Position numbers and translations under genes: made by a program. A DNA stretch of 64,000 bases, from positions 16,990 through 80,989 of the forward strand of contig NZ_BPFA01000023.1 in assembly GCF_019655055.1 (NCBI RefSeq). Direction: 5' to 3'. Of the stretch, positions 27,651 through 35,787 are shown one piece after another (the stretch's first letter is position 1; each line of letters starts with the position of its first letter). Below the pieces are notes generated by a model. The model saw only the letters and a list, made by a program, of their open reading frames with translations. It had not been told where the DNA came from and made no database searches. This DNA is from Shewanella sp. MBTL60-112-B2. GTDB taxonomy: Bacteria; Pseudomonadota; Gammaproteobacteria; Enterobacterales; Shewanellaceae.

Positions 27651-27764
27651 ATCACCCTCACACAATTAGTATTTTCTACTTAGAACCGACTTTCTCATCT
27701 CGGCGCCGTAGTTTTGGTTTTCGATAATCGAATCTCACATTGTGATCATTAAAAGGAGCTCATC

Positions 27765-27887
27765 ATGTTTATTGCAACCAAGATGACCTACAGCAAACGA
27801 CCTAAACAAAGACTAATTAACGCGAAACGATTATCCCTAAAGTCAGCTAAACGAACAATTTATAACACACGATCCAAATCACACTAA
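27765..27887 (+). CDS. Candidate 40-residue basic small protein
   Basis: A short frame starting MFIATKMTYSKRPKQ and ending NTRSKSH. It has about ten Lys/Arg, no acidic residues and no Cys. It is preceded by an excellent ribosome site (AAAAGGAG, seven bases before the ATG), better than many real genes here, and by a small palindrome TCACATTGTGA (27735-27745). It is divergent from fdoG, 114 bases away. No family is recognised; a chance frame behind a chance Shine-Dalgarno cannot be excluded. Confidence 0.45.
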   Translation: MFIATKMTYSKRPKQRLINAKRLSLKSAKRTIYNTRSKSH

Positions 27888-28437
27888 AACCACAACAGAA
27901 TAAAAAACCAATAAAACATGAGAAATAGTACAAATATAAGAACAAAAACAACAAAAATAGCAAAAGTGAAGATTAAAACACCAAGGTAGCCGCAATGACG
28001 CCGAAAGGACTTTATGACCAACATAGAAAGGACATTATGTCGCAAAAACAATAGAGGTAAGATGTTAAATGTATCGTAGGAGAAAGTGAGAATGGCAAGT
28101 TACAAGGAGCTTGATAGCAAGCCAGCCATGCGTTTACAGCCCATAAGAACATTTAACCGCTGCTTAACGCTATGACTTTAGCGATGTTAGAGCACAGGGC
28201 TTTAGACAATATGGCACATCAGAACGCTGAACAATCATCTTGCAAAGCTCTTCACAGCCTAAAAATAGAATGATTTGCCGTTGTACCAAAATAGACCACT
28301 AAGCCATTTGCGACCAATATGTCCTAGCATCAAACAAAGATATCGATGAGATTTGCATCAAATAAGCCTAATCGTCCCCTTAATTACAACTCAATAAAGT
28401 GAGCAAACAGTATTGGTATTTGAAATGGGTACGTTAT
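27888..28437. other. Intergenic region with two tiny Shine-Dalgarno-led frames
   Basis: About 550 AT-rich bases. Near 27,998-28,080 two very short frames follow AAAGGAC boxes (20 codons from the ATG at 28,014 and 5 codons from the ATG at 28,037). They may be leader peptides or chance. Nothing else was recognised. Confidence 0.35.
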
Positions 28438-28908
28438 TTAGCCGTGAGATTTTGGTTTGCTCTTCGAATTAGAGCTGGAATTGGAATTTTCGCTGGAACG
28501 AGCGTCAGTGCCAGTTTGATGCTGGACTTTGTGTTCAGGTAGGCGGCATAGGGCCTTTTGGCCAAACAAACGATAACGATATTTTGCAACCAGGTTATAA
28601 CCACTGTTACGCAGCGCTTTAGGCAAGTAAGCCAAGTATCGTAACCCGCTAGCAGGTGAGCTCAATGACTTGGCAATTTCTATCACTGCATCGCTGCGTA
28701 AATAATAGCGACCCGACTTAATCAGGATCACGCTATCCAAGGCAATATCGGTTAACTGATATTGCCTTAATAAGCTTTGTCCTTGTAACGATTGCAACGC
28801 CACTAGCTCAAATTTGTTATGTTGATTATGCCTTGTAATAACACTCACTGCGCCATCACATAAGTTACAAGCACCATCAAATATCACTACCGCTTGCATA
28901 TCAGACAT
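28438..28908 (-). CDS. DCC family thiol-disulfide oxidoreductase (DUF393)
   Basis: A 156-residue protein with the family-defining DGACNLCDG near residue 11, giving a CxxC redox pair in a thioredoxin-like fold. The usual later elements are SVILIKSGRYYLRSDAV and LRYLAYLPKALRN. The C-terminal 30 residues are an unusual low-complexity tail rich in Ser, Asn and Lys. It follows the DsbA-like lipoprotein gene by 41 bases on the same strand, so both probably form a small operon of redox proteins. Target proteins are unknown. Confidence 0.88.
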   Translation of the reverse strand: MSDMQAVVIFDGACNLCDGAVSVITRHNQHNKFELVALQSLQGQSLLRQYQLTDIALDSVILIKSGRYYLRSDAVIEIAKSLSSPASGLRYLAYLPKALRNSGYNLVAKYRYRLFGQKALCRLPEHKVQHQTGTDARSSENSNSSSNSKSKPKSHG

Positions 28909-28949
28909 TAACCGTCCTCATATAAAGAAAAATCGCTAATTGGAGAGCC

Positions 28950-29606
28950 CTATGGATTCGATAATCTAGTCTTTTCTAACTCAACCAAATAGCTTGCGAT
29001 ATCCATTACCTGCTCTACCGAACTGGCTGACTCATTGAGAATAATATAGCGACCATTAACTAATAGAGTTGGCGTGCCTTGGATCTCTGCCGACGACATA
29101 AGCAACATGGCTTGCTTAAGCTTAGACACAATATCTGCAGAGTTGAGCAAGGCGTTAAACTCTTGCTCGCTTAGGCCGTAGTCCGATAAAAAAGCTGCCA
29201 GTTTTGCTTGTTGCTCACTTAGACTGCTGACTTCACGCAAGCCAATGATCTCATTAAAAAGCGCTCCATGAATTTGTTTACTATTCTCTAGCTGCTGAGT
29301 AATAAAAAACACCTTAGCATGCAATTTCATTGCTTCATTCCACACAGCCGGGGACTGCACTAAAACAACACTATCACTTAAGGTCTCTTCCCACTTATGC
29401 AGCGGCTTTTCAAACAACTCACAGTGTGGGCAACCATACCCAAAGAACTCAGTTACCGTGATATCGTTACTGCTTGCGGGAATGGGATTAGCTAATTCAC
29501 GATAATGTACACCTTTTACGTAATTACCATTAGCATCCAAATTAGAGGGTTCAGAGCAACCCGCAATGGCCAGCGCGAAACACATTAAAGCGAGGATTTT
29601 TTTCAT
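28950..29606 (-). CDS. DsbA-like thioredoxin-fold lipoprotein
   Basis: A 218-residue protein with a lipoprotein signal (LALMCFALAIAGC, acylated Cys at 17) and a DsbA-type domain. The active site is CPHC in EFFGYGCPHCELF (about 59-62), there is an alpha-helical insertion, and the cis-proline loop is QGTPTLLVNG (about 181). It would act in the periplasm, attached to a membrane, as a thiol oxidase or isomerase. Being a lipoprotein is unusual for the main DsbA, so this is probably a specialised paralogue. Cotranscribed with the DCC protein. Confidence 0.88.
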   Translation of the reverse strand: MKKILALMCFALAIAGCSEPSNLDANGNYVKGVHYRELANPIPASSNDITVTEFFGYGCPHCELFEKPLHKWEETLSDSVVLVQSPAVWNEAMKLHAKVFFITQQLENSKQIHGALFNEIIGLREVSSLSEQQAKLAAFLSDYGLSEQEFNALLNSADIVSKLKQAMLLMSSAEIQGTPTLLVNGRYIILNESASSVEQVMDIASYLVELEKTRLSNP

Positions 29607-29795
29607 AACAGGTCCTTTTGTACTTATTATTAATCTGCAGCAATAGTGGTTAATCGCAAGTCAATTAACGACTCCTAGATGAGGTTTAGCCAAAGAAAAG
29701 TAACGACCTAACGCTACATATATAACTAGGCTAATCTAATCCCGCTAAACCCAAACTAACTTCATATTAGTTATAGAGTATTACACGCCAAAAAT

Positions 29796-29824
29796 AAAAA
29801 AGGCACTCAGATGAGTACCTTTAT
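29796..29824 (-). terminator. Terminator of the permease gene
   Basis: On the minus strand GGTACTC-ATCT-GAGTGCC (one G-U pair) is followed by a run of six U and a further U-rich stretch. Confidence 0.85.
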
Positions 29825-29844
29825 CAGCTATGCCAGGTTAGTGC

Positions 29845-31185
29845 TTAAGAGCAGCAGTCTCTACGCCACCAGTTTTTAGGCAGCTTATCTAAGAAAACTT
29901 TAGCCATTAATATTGCAAGCACCACACCTGAAGTGTAAACGATGCCCGCAGGTAATAGCTCATGCTGCTCACCAATTTGCGGCATAACCACAAAACCGAA
30001 GGTATCAACGAGATAGTTAACCAAGATGCCCGACACTAACGCCACACCTAGTACGCCACCTAAATAGCCATATAAGGCACGCTTACCTAGCTCTTTAGTG
30101 ACCACACCTAAGGTCGCTATGTTGGTTGCAGGGCCTGCCAACATAAATACTAATACCGCACCTGGTGATACACCCGCTAATAGCAAACCTGCCGCAATTG
30201 GCGTTGATGCCGTGGCGCAAATATACATAGGGATAGAGATAAGCACCATGACTAACATTGCCAAAATACCATCGCCCCACTTAGCCATAAAGTCGGCTGG
30301 CACATAGGTTTGCACTAACGCGGCGAAGAACAAACCGATTAGCAACCAAATAGTCGTGTCACGAACCAGATCGGTTGCCGCATAATGCAAGCCTTTACCG
30401 ATACGACTAATAATAGAGGTGCCTTTTAATTCAGTGGCCACATCTTTAGTTGACTCACAGCAGCTTTCTGCTTCGTGACTATGGGCGTGAGTGTCTGTAT
30501 CGGATTTTTTACTGCTGCAGCATGATGACTTTTCTGCCGTTACAACTTCAGCAACAGGCGCTTTAGTAGAGCAGCACGAAGATTTTTCTGCTTTAGGCTC
30601 AACCGCTTTTTTGCTACTGCAACAAGATGTAACCGCCTCAACTTTTGACTCGGTTTTTTTACTGCTACAACAAGAAGCAACAGGCTCAACCTTTGGTGCT
30701 GGCTTCTTGCTACTACAGCAAGATGCAGCTGGCTCGGTTTGAGTGCCTAAACCAGATTTAGCTTGCTCGCTAACAATTGGTTTACCGTCATCGTCGTCAC
30801 GGCCAACTAATAGACCCGCCACAATCGCGCTAATCACCGCAGCTATCGGTCTAACAATTGCCATAAATGGGCCTAGCAGCACATAAGACACGGTTACCGA
30901 GTCAACACCAGTTTCTGGAGTCGAGACTAAAAATGAAGTAGTTGCGGCTTTCGATGCACCGCTACGACGTAAACCCACCGCGGCAGGTATGACGCCGCAA
31001 GAACACAAAGGTAGCGGTGCGCCCAGTACCGCTGCTTTTACCACAGTTTTAAAACCGTGGCCGCCAAGCTGCTTTTGCATCCAAGCCATAGGCACAAACA
31101 TTTTCAACATACCGGCTAACACTAGGCCGAGCAAAAGCCAGGGGGCAGACTCTAGAAACAGCTCAATAAAGTTTTCTAATAACAT
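29845..31185 (-). CDS. Permease (DUF318/ArsP_1-like) with Cys-Cys repeat loop
   Basis: A 446-residue membrane protein with about eight helices. The family core is LPLCSCGVIPAA (about 58-69) and, after the loop, the mirrored SIPMYICATASTPIAAGLL. Between the two halves (about residues 150-250) lies a long hydrophilic loop with repeated SCCSSKK-type units: six Cys-Cys pairs spaced 15-25 residues apart, then a HAHSHEAESCC segment. The C-terminus again ends DCCS. These are probable soft-metal sites. The gene follows a ZntR-like regulator by 55 bases under a MerR-type promoter, so metal-responsive export is the best guess; metal and direction of transport are not shown. Confidence 0.82.
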   Translation of the reverse strand: MLLENFIELFLESAPWLLLGLVLAGMLKMFVPMAWMQKQLGGHGFKTVVKAAVLGAPLPLCSCGVIPAAVGLRRSGASKAATTSFLVSTPETGVDSVTVSYVLLGPFMAIVRPIAAVISAIVAGLLVGRDDDDGKPIVSEQAKSGLGTQTEPAASCCSSKKPAPKVEPVASCCSSKKTESKVEAVTSCCSSKKAVEPKAEKSSCCSTKAPVAEVVTAEKSSCCSSKKSDTDTHAHSHEAESCCESTKDVATELKGTSIISRIGKGLHYAATDLVRDTTIWLLIGLFFAALVQTYVPADFMAKWGDGILAMLVMVLISIPMYICATASTPIAAGLLLAGVSPGAVLVFMLAGPATNIATLGVVTKELGKRALYGYLGGVLGVALVSGILVNYLVDTFGFVVMPQIGEQHELLPAGIVYTSGVVLAILMAKVFLDKLPKNWWRRDCCS

Positions 31186-31240
31186 AACGACTTCTCACGT
31201 GTATTCTTAAGCTTTCAATTTAAGTATTCGATTTTGCTTT

Positions 31241-31717
31241 CTATTTATCAGCGCAGGTTTTAGTGAACTTATGCTCACCATGGCTATGCTTATTATTTTC
31301 ACAGCGAATGCTATCTGTATTTGACTCTAGCGCTTCGAGAATCGAGCAATGCTCGGCACTTTCAGGGCCGCCACAGCAGGCTTGCGACAAACGCTGCAAA
31401 GACAATTGAAAATGGTTTAGCTCAGCGATTTTAGCTTCGACATTTGCTAGCTTATCATCGACCATGCCTTTTACATCGGCGCAGGCCCAATTGGATTTAT
31501 CTAATTCAATCGACAAAAGTTCAGTGATCTCAGCAAGCGTGAACCCCACTGCTTTTGCACGTAAAATAAAGCGCAACCGCTCGGCGTCAGCTTCCGTATA
31601 AATACGGTAACCAGAATCGGTACGTGAAGATGGTGCTAACAACCCATGCTTTTCATAAAACCTTAAGGTGTCAGTCTTAACTTCACACTGCTGTGCAAGC
31701 TCACCAATTCGATACAT
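31241..31717 (-). CDS. MerR family regulator, ZntR-like
   Basis: A 158-residue MerR protein. The helix-turn-helix and wing are MYRIGELAQQCEVKTDTLRFYEKHGLL and SGYRIYTEADAERLRFI; a dimer helix follows, then the metal loop QACCGGPESAEHCSILEALE. With the Cys in WACADVKGMV this gives the full set of ZntR zinc-binding cysteines. A tail beyond the ZntR end adds NNKHSHGEHKF and CADK, a further possible metal site. The ATG at 31717 has GGAG six bases upstream. It precedes the permease gene and has a MerR dyad in its promoter, so it probably controls itself and the permease in response to zinc or a similar metal. Confidence 0.88.
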   Translation of the reverse strand: MYRIGELAQQCEVKTDTLRFYEKHGLLAPSSRTDSGYRIYTEADAERLRFILRAKAVGFTLAEITELLSIELDKSNWACADVKGMVDDKLANVEAKIAELNHFQLSLQRLSQACCGGPESAEHCSILEALESNTDSIRCENNKHSHGEHKFTKTCADK

Positions 31718-31827
31718 GCCTAGCTCCAAATCAATTTAAAATTCTGTTTGCAATCCAGCTTCAAGCTCAAGCATTCACCAGTGATAAAATCAACCAACAA
31801 ACAGGTTTTTGTCACTGTAACGGCTAG

Positions 31828-31859
31828 AGTATAAACCTTGGAGTTGTATCCAAGGTCAA
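31828..31859 (-). promoter_or_regulatory. MerR-type promoter and operator of the zntR-like/permease operon
   Basis: On the minus strand, TTGACC (31859-31854), a 20-base spacer and TATACT (31833-31828). The overlong spacer holds a perfect dyad ACCTTGGA-N6-TCCAAGGT (31835-31856), the classical MerR/ZntR layout in which the bound regulator twists the DNA to fit polymerase. It lies about 110 bases before the regulator start. Confidence 0.88.
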
Positions 31860-31996
31860 TAGTTATTCTGCGCTTAAATAAACAAGAAAGCTTGTTCTGC
31901 TGAACGTATTGTGAAATCGCGCAGAAAAAAACACCGCCGAGTGTAAATTTACGTTAAAATATGCGCGCCGTGACGGGAGAGTATTGAGGGACTTTT

Positions 31997-32041
31997 GGAA
32001 AGCAGTGTAGGCCTATAAGGCGTGAGACTGTTCTGTTTTCC
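31997..32041 (+). other. Possible leader hairpin upstream of purH
   Basis: GGAAAGCAG (31997-32005) pairs with CTGTTTTCC (32033-32041) including one G-U, enclosing 27 bases, about 40 bases before the purH start. No recognisable riboswitch core was seen. Confidence 0.35.
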
Positions 32042-32081
32042 GAAAGATCCTTAAAAATAACTACTGGACCCTGTACCTACA

Positions 32082-33671
32082 ATGAATAATGCCAGACCTA
32101 TTCGTCGCGCGCTGTTAAGCGTTTCAGATAAAACCGGAATCCTAGAGTTTGCACAAGCGTTGCATGCTCAAGGTGTTGAACTACTTTCTACTGGTGGCAC
32201 CGCACGCCTTCTGGCTGATAATGGTGTGCCTGTCATTGAAGTGTCAGACTATACTGGCCACCCAGAGATCATGGATGGTCGCGTTAAAACCCTGCACCCT
32301 AAAGTGCATGGCGGCATTTTAGCGCGTCGCGGTATCGACGAAATCGTAATGGAACAAAACAATATCAAGCCTATCGACTTGGTAGCGGTTAACTTGTACC
32401 CATTCGCTGCAACTGTCGCTCAAGAAGGTTGCACCCTTGCAGACGCTATCGAGAACATCGATATCGGCGGCCCAACTATGGTGCGCTCTACCGCTAAAAA
32501 CCACAAAGACACCACTATCATCGTTAACGCTAACGACTACGGCCGCGTGATTGCCGAGATGCAAGCAAACGAAGGTAGCACCACCCTTGAAACTCGCTTT
32601 GATTTAGCGATTGCCGCGTTTGAGCACACAGCTGCGTACGATGGCATGATTGCTAACTACTTCGGTACTAAAGTTCCTGCGCACAGCAAAGATGAGTGCC
32701 ATGCAGACTCTAAGTTCCCACGCACTTACAACACTCAACTAGTGAAGAAGCAAGACTTGCGCTATGGCGAAAACAGCCATCAAACAGCCGCATTCTATGT
32801 TGATACTAATCTGGATGAAGCCTCTGTAGCTACAGCCATGCAGCTGCAAGGTAAGGCACTGTCATACAACAACATCGCCGATACTGATTCTGCACTTGAG
32901 TGCGTAAAAGAATTCGACGAGCCAGCTTGTGTGATTGTTAAGCACGCTAACCCATGTGGTGTAGCGATTGGTGAAAACCTGCTTGAAGCTTATAACCGTG
33001 CATTCCAAACTGACCCAACGTCAGCTTTTGGCGGCATCATCGCCTTTAACGGCGAGTTAGATGCTGAAACTGCAAGCGCAATTGTTGAGCGTCAGTTTGT
33101 TGAAGTGATCATTGCCCCTAAAGTGAGCCAAGCAGCGCGCGATATTGTTGCAGCTAAAGCTAACGTACGTTTACTTGAGTGCGGTGAGTGGGCAAGCAAA
33201 ACCACCAGCTTAGATTACAAGCGCGTTAACGGTGGTCTATTACTGCAAGATCGCGATCAAGGCATGGTAGGCCTAGACGATGTTAAAGTTGTTTCTAAGC
33301 GTCAGCCTACTGCAAGCGAGATGAAAGACTTAATGTTCTGCTGGAAAGTGGCTAAGTTTGTTAAATCAAACGCGATTGTTTACGCCAAGAACAGCATGAC
33401 TATCGGTGTGGGCGCAGGCCAAATGAGCCGCGTTTACAGTGCAAAAGTTGCGGGCATTAAAGCTGCTGACGAAGGTCTAGAAGTACAAGACTCAGTAATG
33501 GCATCAGATGCATTCTTCCCATTCCGTGATGGTATCGACGCTGCAGCAGAAGCTGGCATCAGCTGTATCATCCAGCCAGGCGGCTCAATCCGCGATGAAG
33601 AGATCATCGCGGCGGCTGACGAGCACGGCATGGCAATGGTATTTACCGGTATGCGTCACTTCCGTCATTAA
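32082..33671 (+). CDS. purH: Bifunctional AICAR transformylase / IMP cyclohydrolase
   Basis: A 529-residue protein of normal PurH length. The N-terminal IMP cyclohydrolase (MGS-like) domain has LLSVSDKTGI, LLSTGGTARLL, DGRVKTLHPKVHGGIL and the NIDIGGPTMVRSTAKN motif. The C-terminal AICAR transformylase has the catalytic KHANPCG (Lys-His) and AFFPFRDG. It does the last two steps of IMP synthesis. purD follows, as in E. coli purHD; about 170 bases and an inverted repeat separate them. Codon use is that of a well-expressed housekeeping gene. Confidence 0.98.
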   Translation: MNNARPIRRALLSVSDKTGILEFAQALHAQGVELLSTGGTARLLADNGVPVIEVSDYTGHPEIMDGRVKTLHPKVHGGILARRGIDEIVMEQNNIKPIDLVAVNLYPFAATVAQEGCTLADAIENIDIGGPTMVRSTAKNHKDTTIIVNANDYGRVIAEMQANEGSTTLETRFDLAIAAFEHTAAYDGMIANYFGTKVPAHSKDECHADSKFPRTYNTQLVKKQDLRYGENSHQTAAFYVDTNLDEASVATAMQLQGKALSYNNIADTDSALECVKEFDEPACVIVKHANPCGVAIGENLLEAYNRAFQTDPTSAFGGIIAFNGELDAETASAIVERQFVEVIIAPKVSQAARDIVAAKANVRLLECGEWASKTTSLDYKRVNGGLLLQDRDQGMVGLDDVKVVSKRQPTASEMKDLMFCWKVAKFVKSNAIVYAKNSMTIGVGAGQMSRVYSAKVAGIKAADEGLEVQDSVMASDAFFPFRDGIDAAAEAGISCIIQPGGSIRDEEIIAAADEHGMAMVFTGMRHFRH

Positions 33672-33678
33672 TTGGTTT

Positions 33679-33703
33679 GCGCGAATAAAGGGCTTTATTC
33701 GCG
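33679..33703 (+). repeat. Hairpin between purH and purD
   Basis: GCGCGAATAAA and TTTATTCGCGC flank a short GGGC loop: an 11-bp stem with no U-tract. It probably protects or punctuates the purHD mRNA rather than ending it. Confidence 0.6.
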
Positions 33704-33840
33704 CATTAACAAAATTAATATTTAACGTTTAGAGCAAGCCACTCTTTCTAGGTCAAAGAAAGCACGCGCAGCGTATGCCAATACGTGAGCATGCTTGATG
33801 CAGAGATAGGAAGAATGGCGCAGCTATAAAAGGTAAAGAT

Positions 33841-35142
33841 ATGAAAGTATTGATTATAGGTGGCGGCGGTCGCGAACATGCATTAGCTTGGAAAGCGGCG
33901 CAATCGGCGCAAGTTGAAACTGTCTTCGTAGCCCCTGGTAACGCTGGTACAGCACTAGAGCCAAAGCTTGAGAATGTGGCAATTAATGTTGAAGAGATCT
34001 CAGCGTTAGTGGCATTTGCCGAAGAGCAAAAAGTCGCAATTACTATTGTTGGTCCTGAAGTACCATTAGCACTTGGTCTAGTTGATGCGTTCAATGAAGC
34101 CGGCCTACCTATCTTTGGCCCTACTAAAGGTGCGGCGCAGTTAGAATCATCTAAAGCCTTCACTAAAGACTTTTTAGCCCGTCACGATATTCCTACAGCA
34201 GCTTACTCAAACTTTACTGAGATAAAGCCTGCTAAAGCCTATGTTAAACAAGTGACTGGGTTGACAGGTTTCCCTATCGTGATTAAAGCCGACGGCTTAG
34301 CCGCAGGTAAAGGCGTGATTATTGCAGCAGACCAAAATGAAGCCGATGCAGCTATCGAAGATATGCTAGCTGGCAACAAGTTTGGTGAAGCAGGCTCTCG
34401 CGTAGTTATCGAAGAGTTCCTAAAAGGCGAAGAAGCCAGCTTTATCGTAATGGTAGACGGTAAGAACATTCTTGCTATGGCCACCAGCCAAGATCATAAA
34501 GCCCGTGATAACGGCGATCATGGTCCAAATACTGGCGGCATGGGTGCGTATTCTCCGGCTCCTGTAGTGACCCAAGCGGTTCACGACTGGACTATTGAAC
34601 ATGTTATTCGTCCAACCGTTGATGGCATGGCTGCAGAAGGCAATGTTTACACTGGTTTCTTATACGCAGGCTTGATGATTTCGCCCGATGGCAGCGCAAA
34701 AGTACTTGAGTACAACTGCCGCTTTGGTGACCCAGAGACTCAACCTATTATGATGCGCCTTAAGTCAGATCTAGTAGAGCTTTGCCTAGCATCAACTCGT
34801 GGTGAACTAGACCAAGTGACTGCTGAGTTTGACTCGCGCGCAGCTGTAGGCGTAGTGCTAGCTGCAGGTGGTTACCCAGATGCATATCGCAAGCACGATG
34901 TGATTGACGGTCTAACTCTTGGTGATAACAACGCGAAAGTATTCCATGCAGGTACTAGCATGCAAGACGGTCACGTAGTAACTAATGGCGGCCGCGTACT
35001 ATGCGCTACTGCCCTTGGTAATACAGTAACCGAAGCACAGCAAGCAGCTTACAACTTAGTTGATGCTATCCATTGGGATGATGTCTACTTTAGAACTGAT
35101 ATTGCGTACCGCGCGATTGCTCGTGAAAACGGCGAAGGCTAA
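33841..35142 (+). CDS. purD: Phosphoribosylamine-glycine ligase
   Basis: A 433-residue ATP-grasp enzyme: GGGGREHALAWK at the N-terminus, GPEVPLALGLVDAF, the ATP-binding FPIVIKADGLAAGKGVI (about 140-156), EEFLKGEEAS, the catalytic loop HKARDNGDHGPNTGGMGAYSP and NCRFGDPETQ. It joins glycine to phosphoribosylamine, the second step of purine synthesis. It is the second gene of the purHD unit and is followed by a strong terminator. Confidence 0.98.
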   Translation: MKVLIIGGGGREHALAWKAAQSAQVETVFVAPGNAGTALEPKLENVAINVEEISALVAFAEEQKVAITIVGPEVPLALGLVDAFNEAGLPIFGPTKGAAQLESSKAFTKDFLARHDIPTAAYSNFTEIKPAKAYVKQVTGLTGFPIVIKADGLAAGKGVIIAADQNEADAAIEDMLAGNKFGEAGSRVVIEEFLKGEEASFIVMVDGKNILAMATSQDHKARDNGDHGPNTGGMGAYSPAPVVTQAVHDWTIEHVIRPTVDGMAAEGNVYTGFLYAGLMISPDGSAKVLEYNCRFGDPETQPIMMRLKSDLVELCLASTRGELDQVTAEFDSRAAVGVVLAAGGYPDAYRKHDVIDGLTLGDNNAKVFHAGTSMQDGHVVTNGGRVLCATALGNTVTEAQQAAYNLVDAIHWDDVYFRTDIAYRAIARENGEG

Positions 35143-35170
35143 ATGACTCTTTATTAGCTAGTTAATCTAG

Positions 35171-35196
35171 AAGCCCTGTTAATTCAGGGCTTTTTT
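35171..35196 (+). terminator. Terminator of purHD
   Basis: AAGCCCTG-TTAATT-CAGGGCTT followed by a T-run. Confidence 0.9.
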
Positions 35197-35538
35197 ATGC
35201 CTACTATATTAACTTATAGGCTAATCCATTAAAAAAATATTGGTATAACAAGGGTTATCACTTAGCCGTAATGACATCACTTACCGTGTAATATGTGCCC
35301 GTGAAAGCCGCAGAGGTTGTGACTGCGATTTTTCATTTATAACCTCTGATTTGTGCCTTCAGCTTGTAAACCAATATCAAGCAATCATGTTTTTTGTGAT
35401 CTATGTAGCACAAAAGCGTGACTTGAAAGTGCATGCTGAACCCTGCAGCAATAGATCCACGCAAATTAAAAGATAAATATTAAACAGAGTGGATCGATAA
35501 ATTGCCAAGAATTAAACTTAACAAGCTGGGGTTAGACA
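35197..35538 (+). other. Intergenic region with alternative hairpins
   Basis: Two mutually exclusive stems share the same bases: CGCAG (35309-35313) with CTGCG (35323-35327) followed by ATTTTTC, which looks like a weak terminator; and CAGAGGTT (35311-35318) with AACCTCTG (35341-35348). The layout recalls an attenuator in the leader of the small gene at 35539. No leader peptide or ligand motif was recognised. Confidence 0.35.
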
Positions 35539-35757
35539 ATGAAATATTCAGTAAGCGATCTTATCTATCAAGGCGAGACATCTGGTGTGCATAACTGGGA
35601 CACACTATCAGGCTCATCTTTTTACTGGCATCCAGATTGGTTGCATATTGCAGAAGATATGACGGGTCATAACGCAACGGCACATATTGAACCAACGGCA
35701 GACAAAGCAACCAAAGCTGAAGCCGCTGAAACTATTGTAAAACATCTCAATAAGTAG
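35539..35757 (+). CDS. Small acidic protein, function unknown
   Basis: A 72-residue soluble protein: MKYSVSDLIYQGETSGVHNW, an aromatic middle (SSFYWHPDWLHIAED) and an Ala/Lys/Glu-rich helical end (ADKATKAEAAETIVKHLNK). No signal peptide, Cys or known motif. A GGGG box lies before the ATG, and it stands alone between purD and a convergent SDR gene. Its long leader contains the alternative hairpins noted. I do not recognise the family. Confidence 0.65.
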   Translation: MKYSVSDLIYQGETSGVHNWDTLSGSSFYWHPDWLHIAEDMTGHNATAHIEPTADKATKAEAAETIVKHLNK

Positions 35758-35787
35758 CTTCAGTCTAAGCTGTTAATCGAAATTGAA

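Noticed and set aside
30491..30742. Plus-strand frame rich in FLLLQQD-type repeats
   Set aside because: It is the mirror image of the Cys-Cys repeat loop of the permease; the repetition comes from the coding strand.
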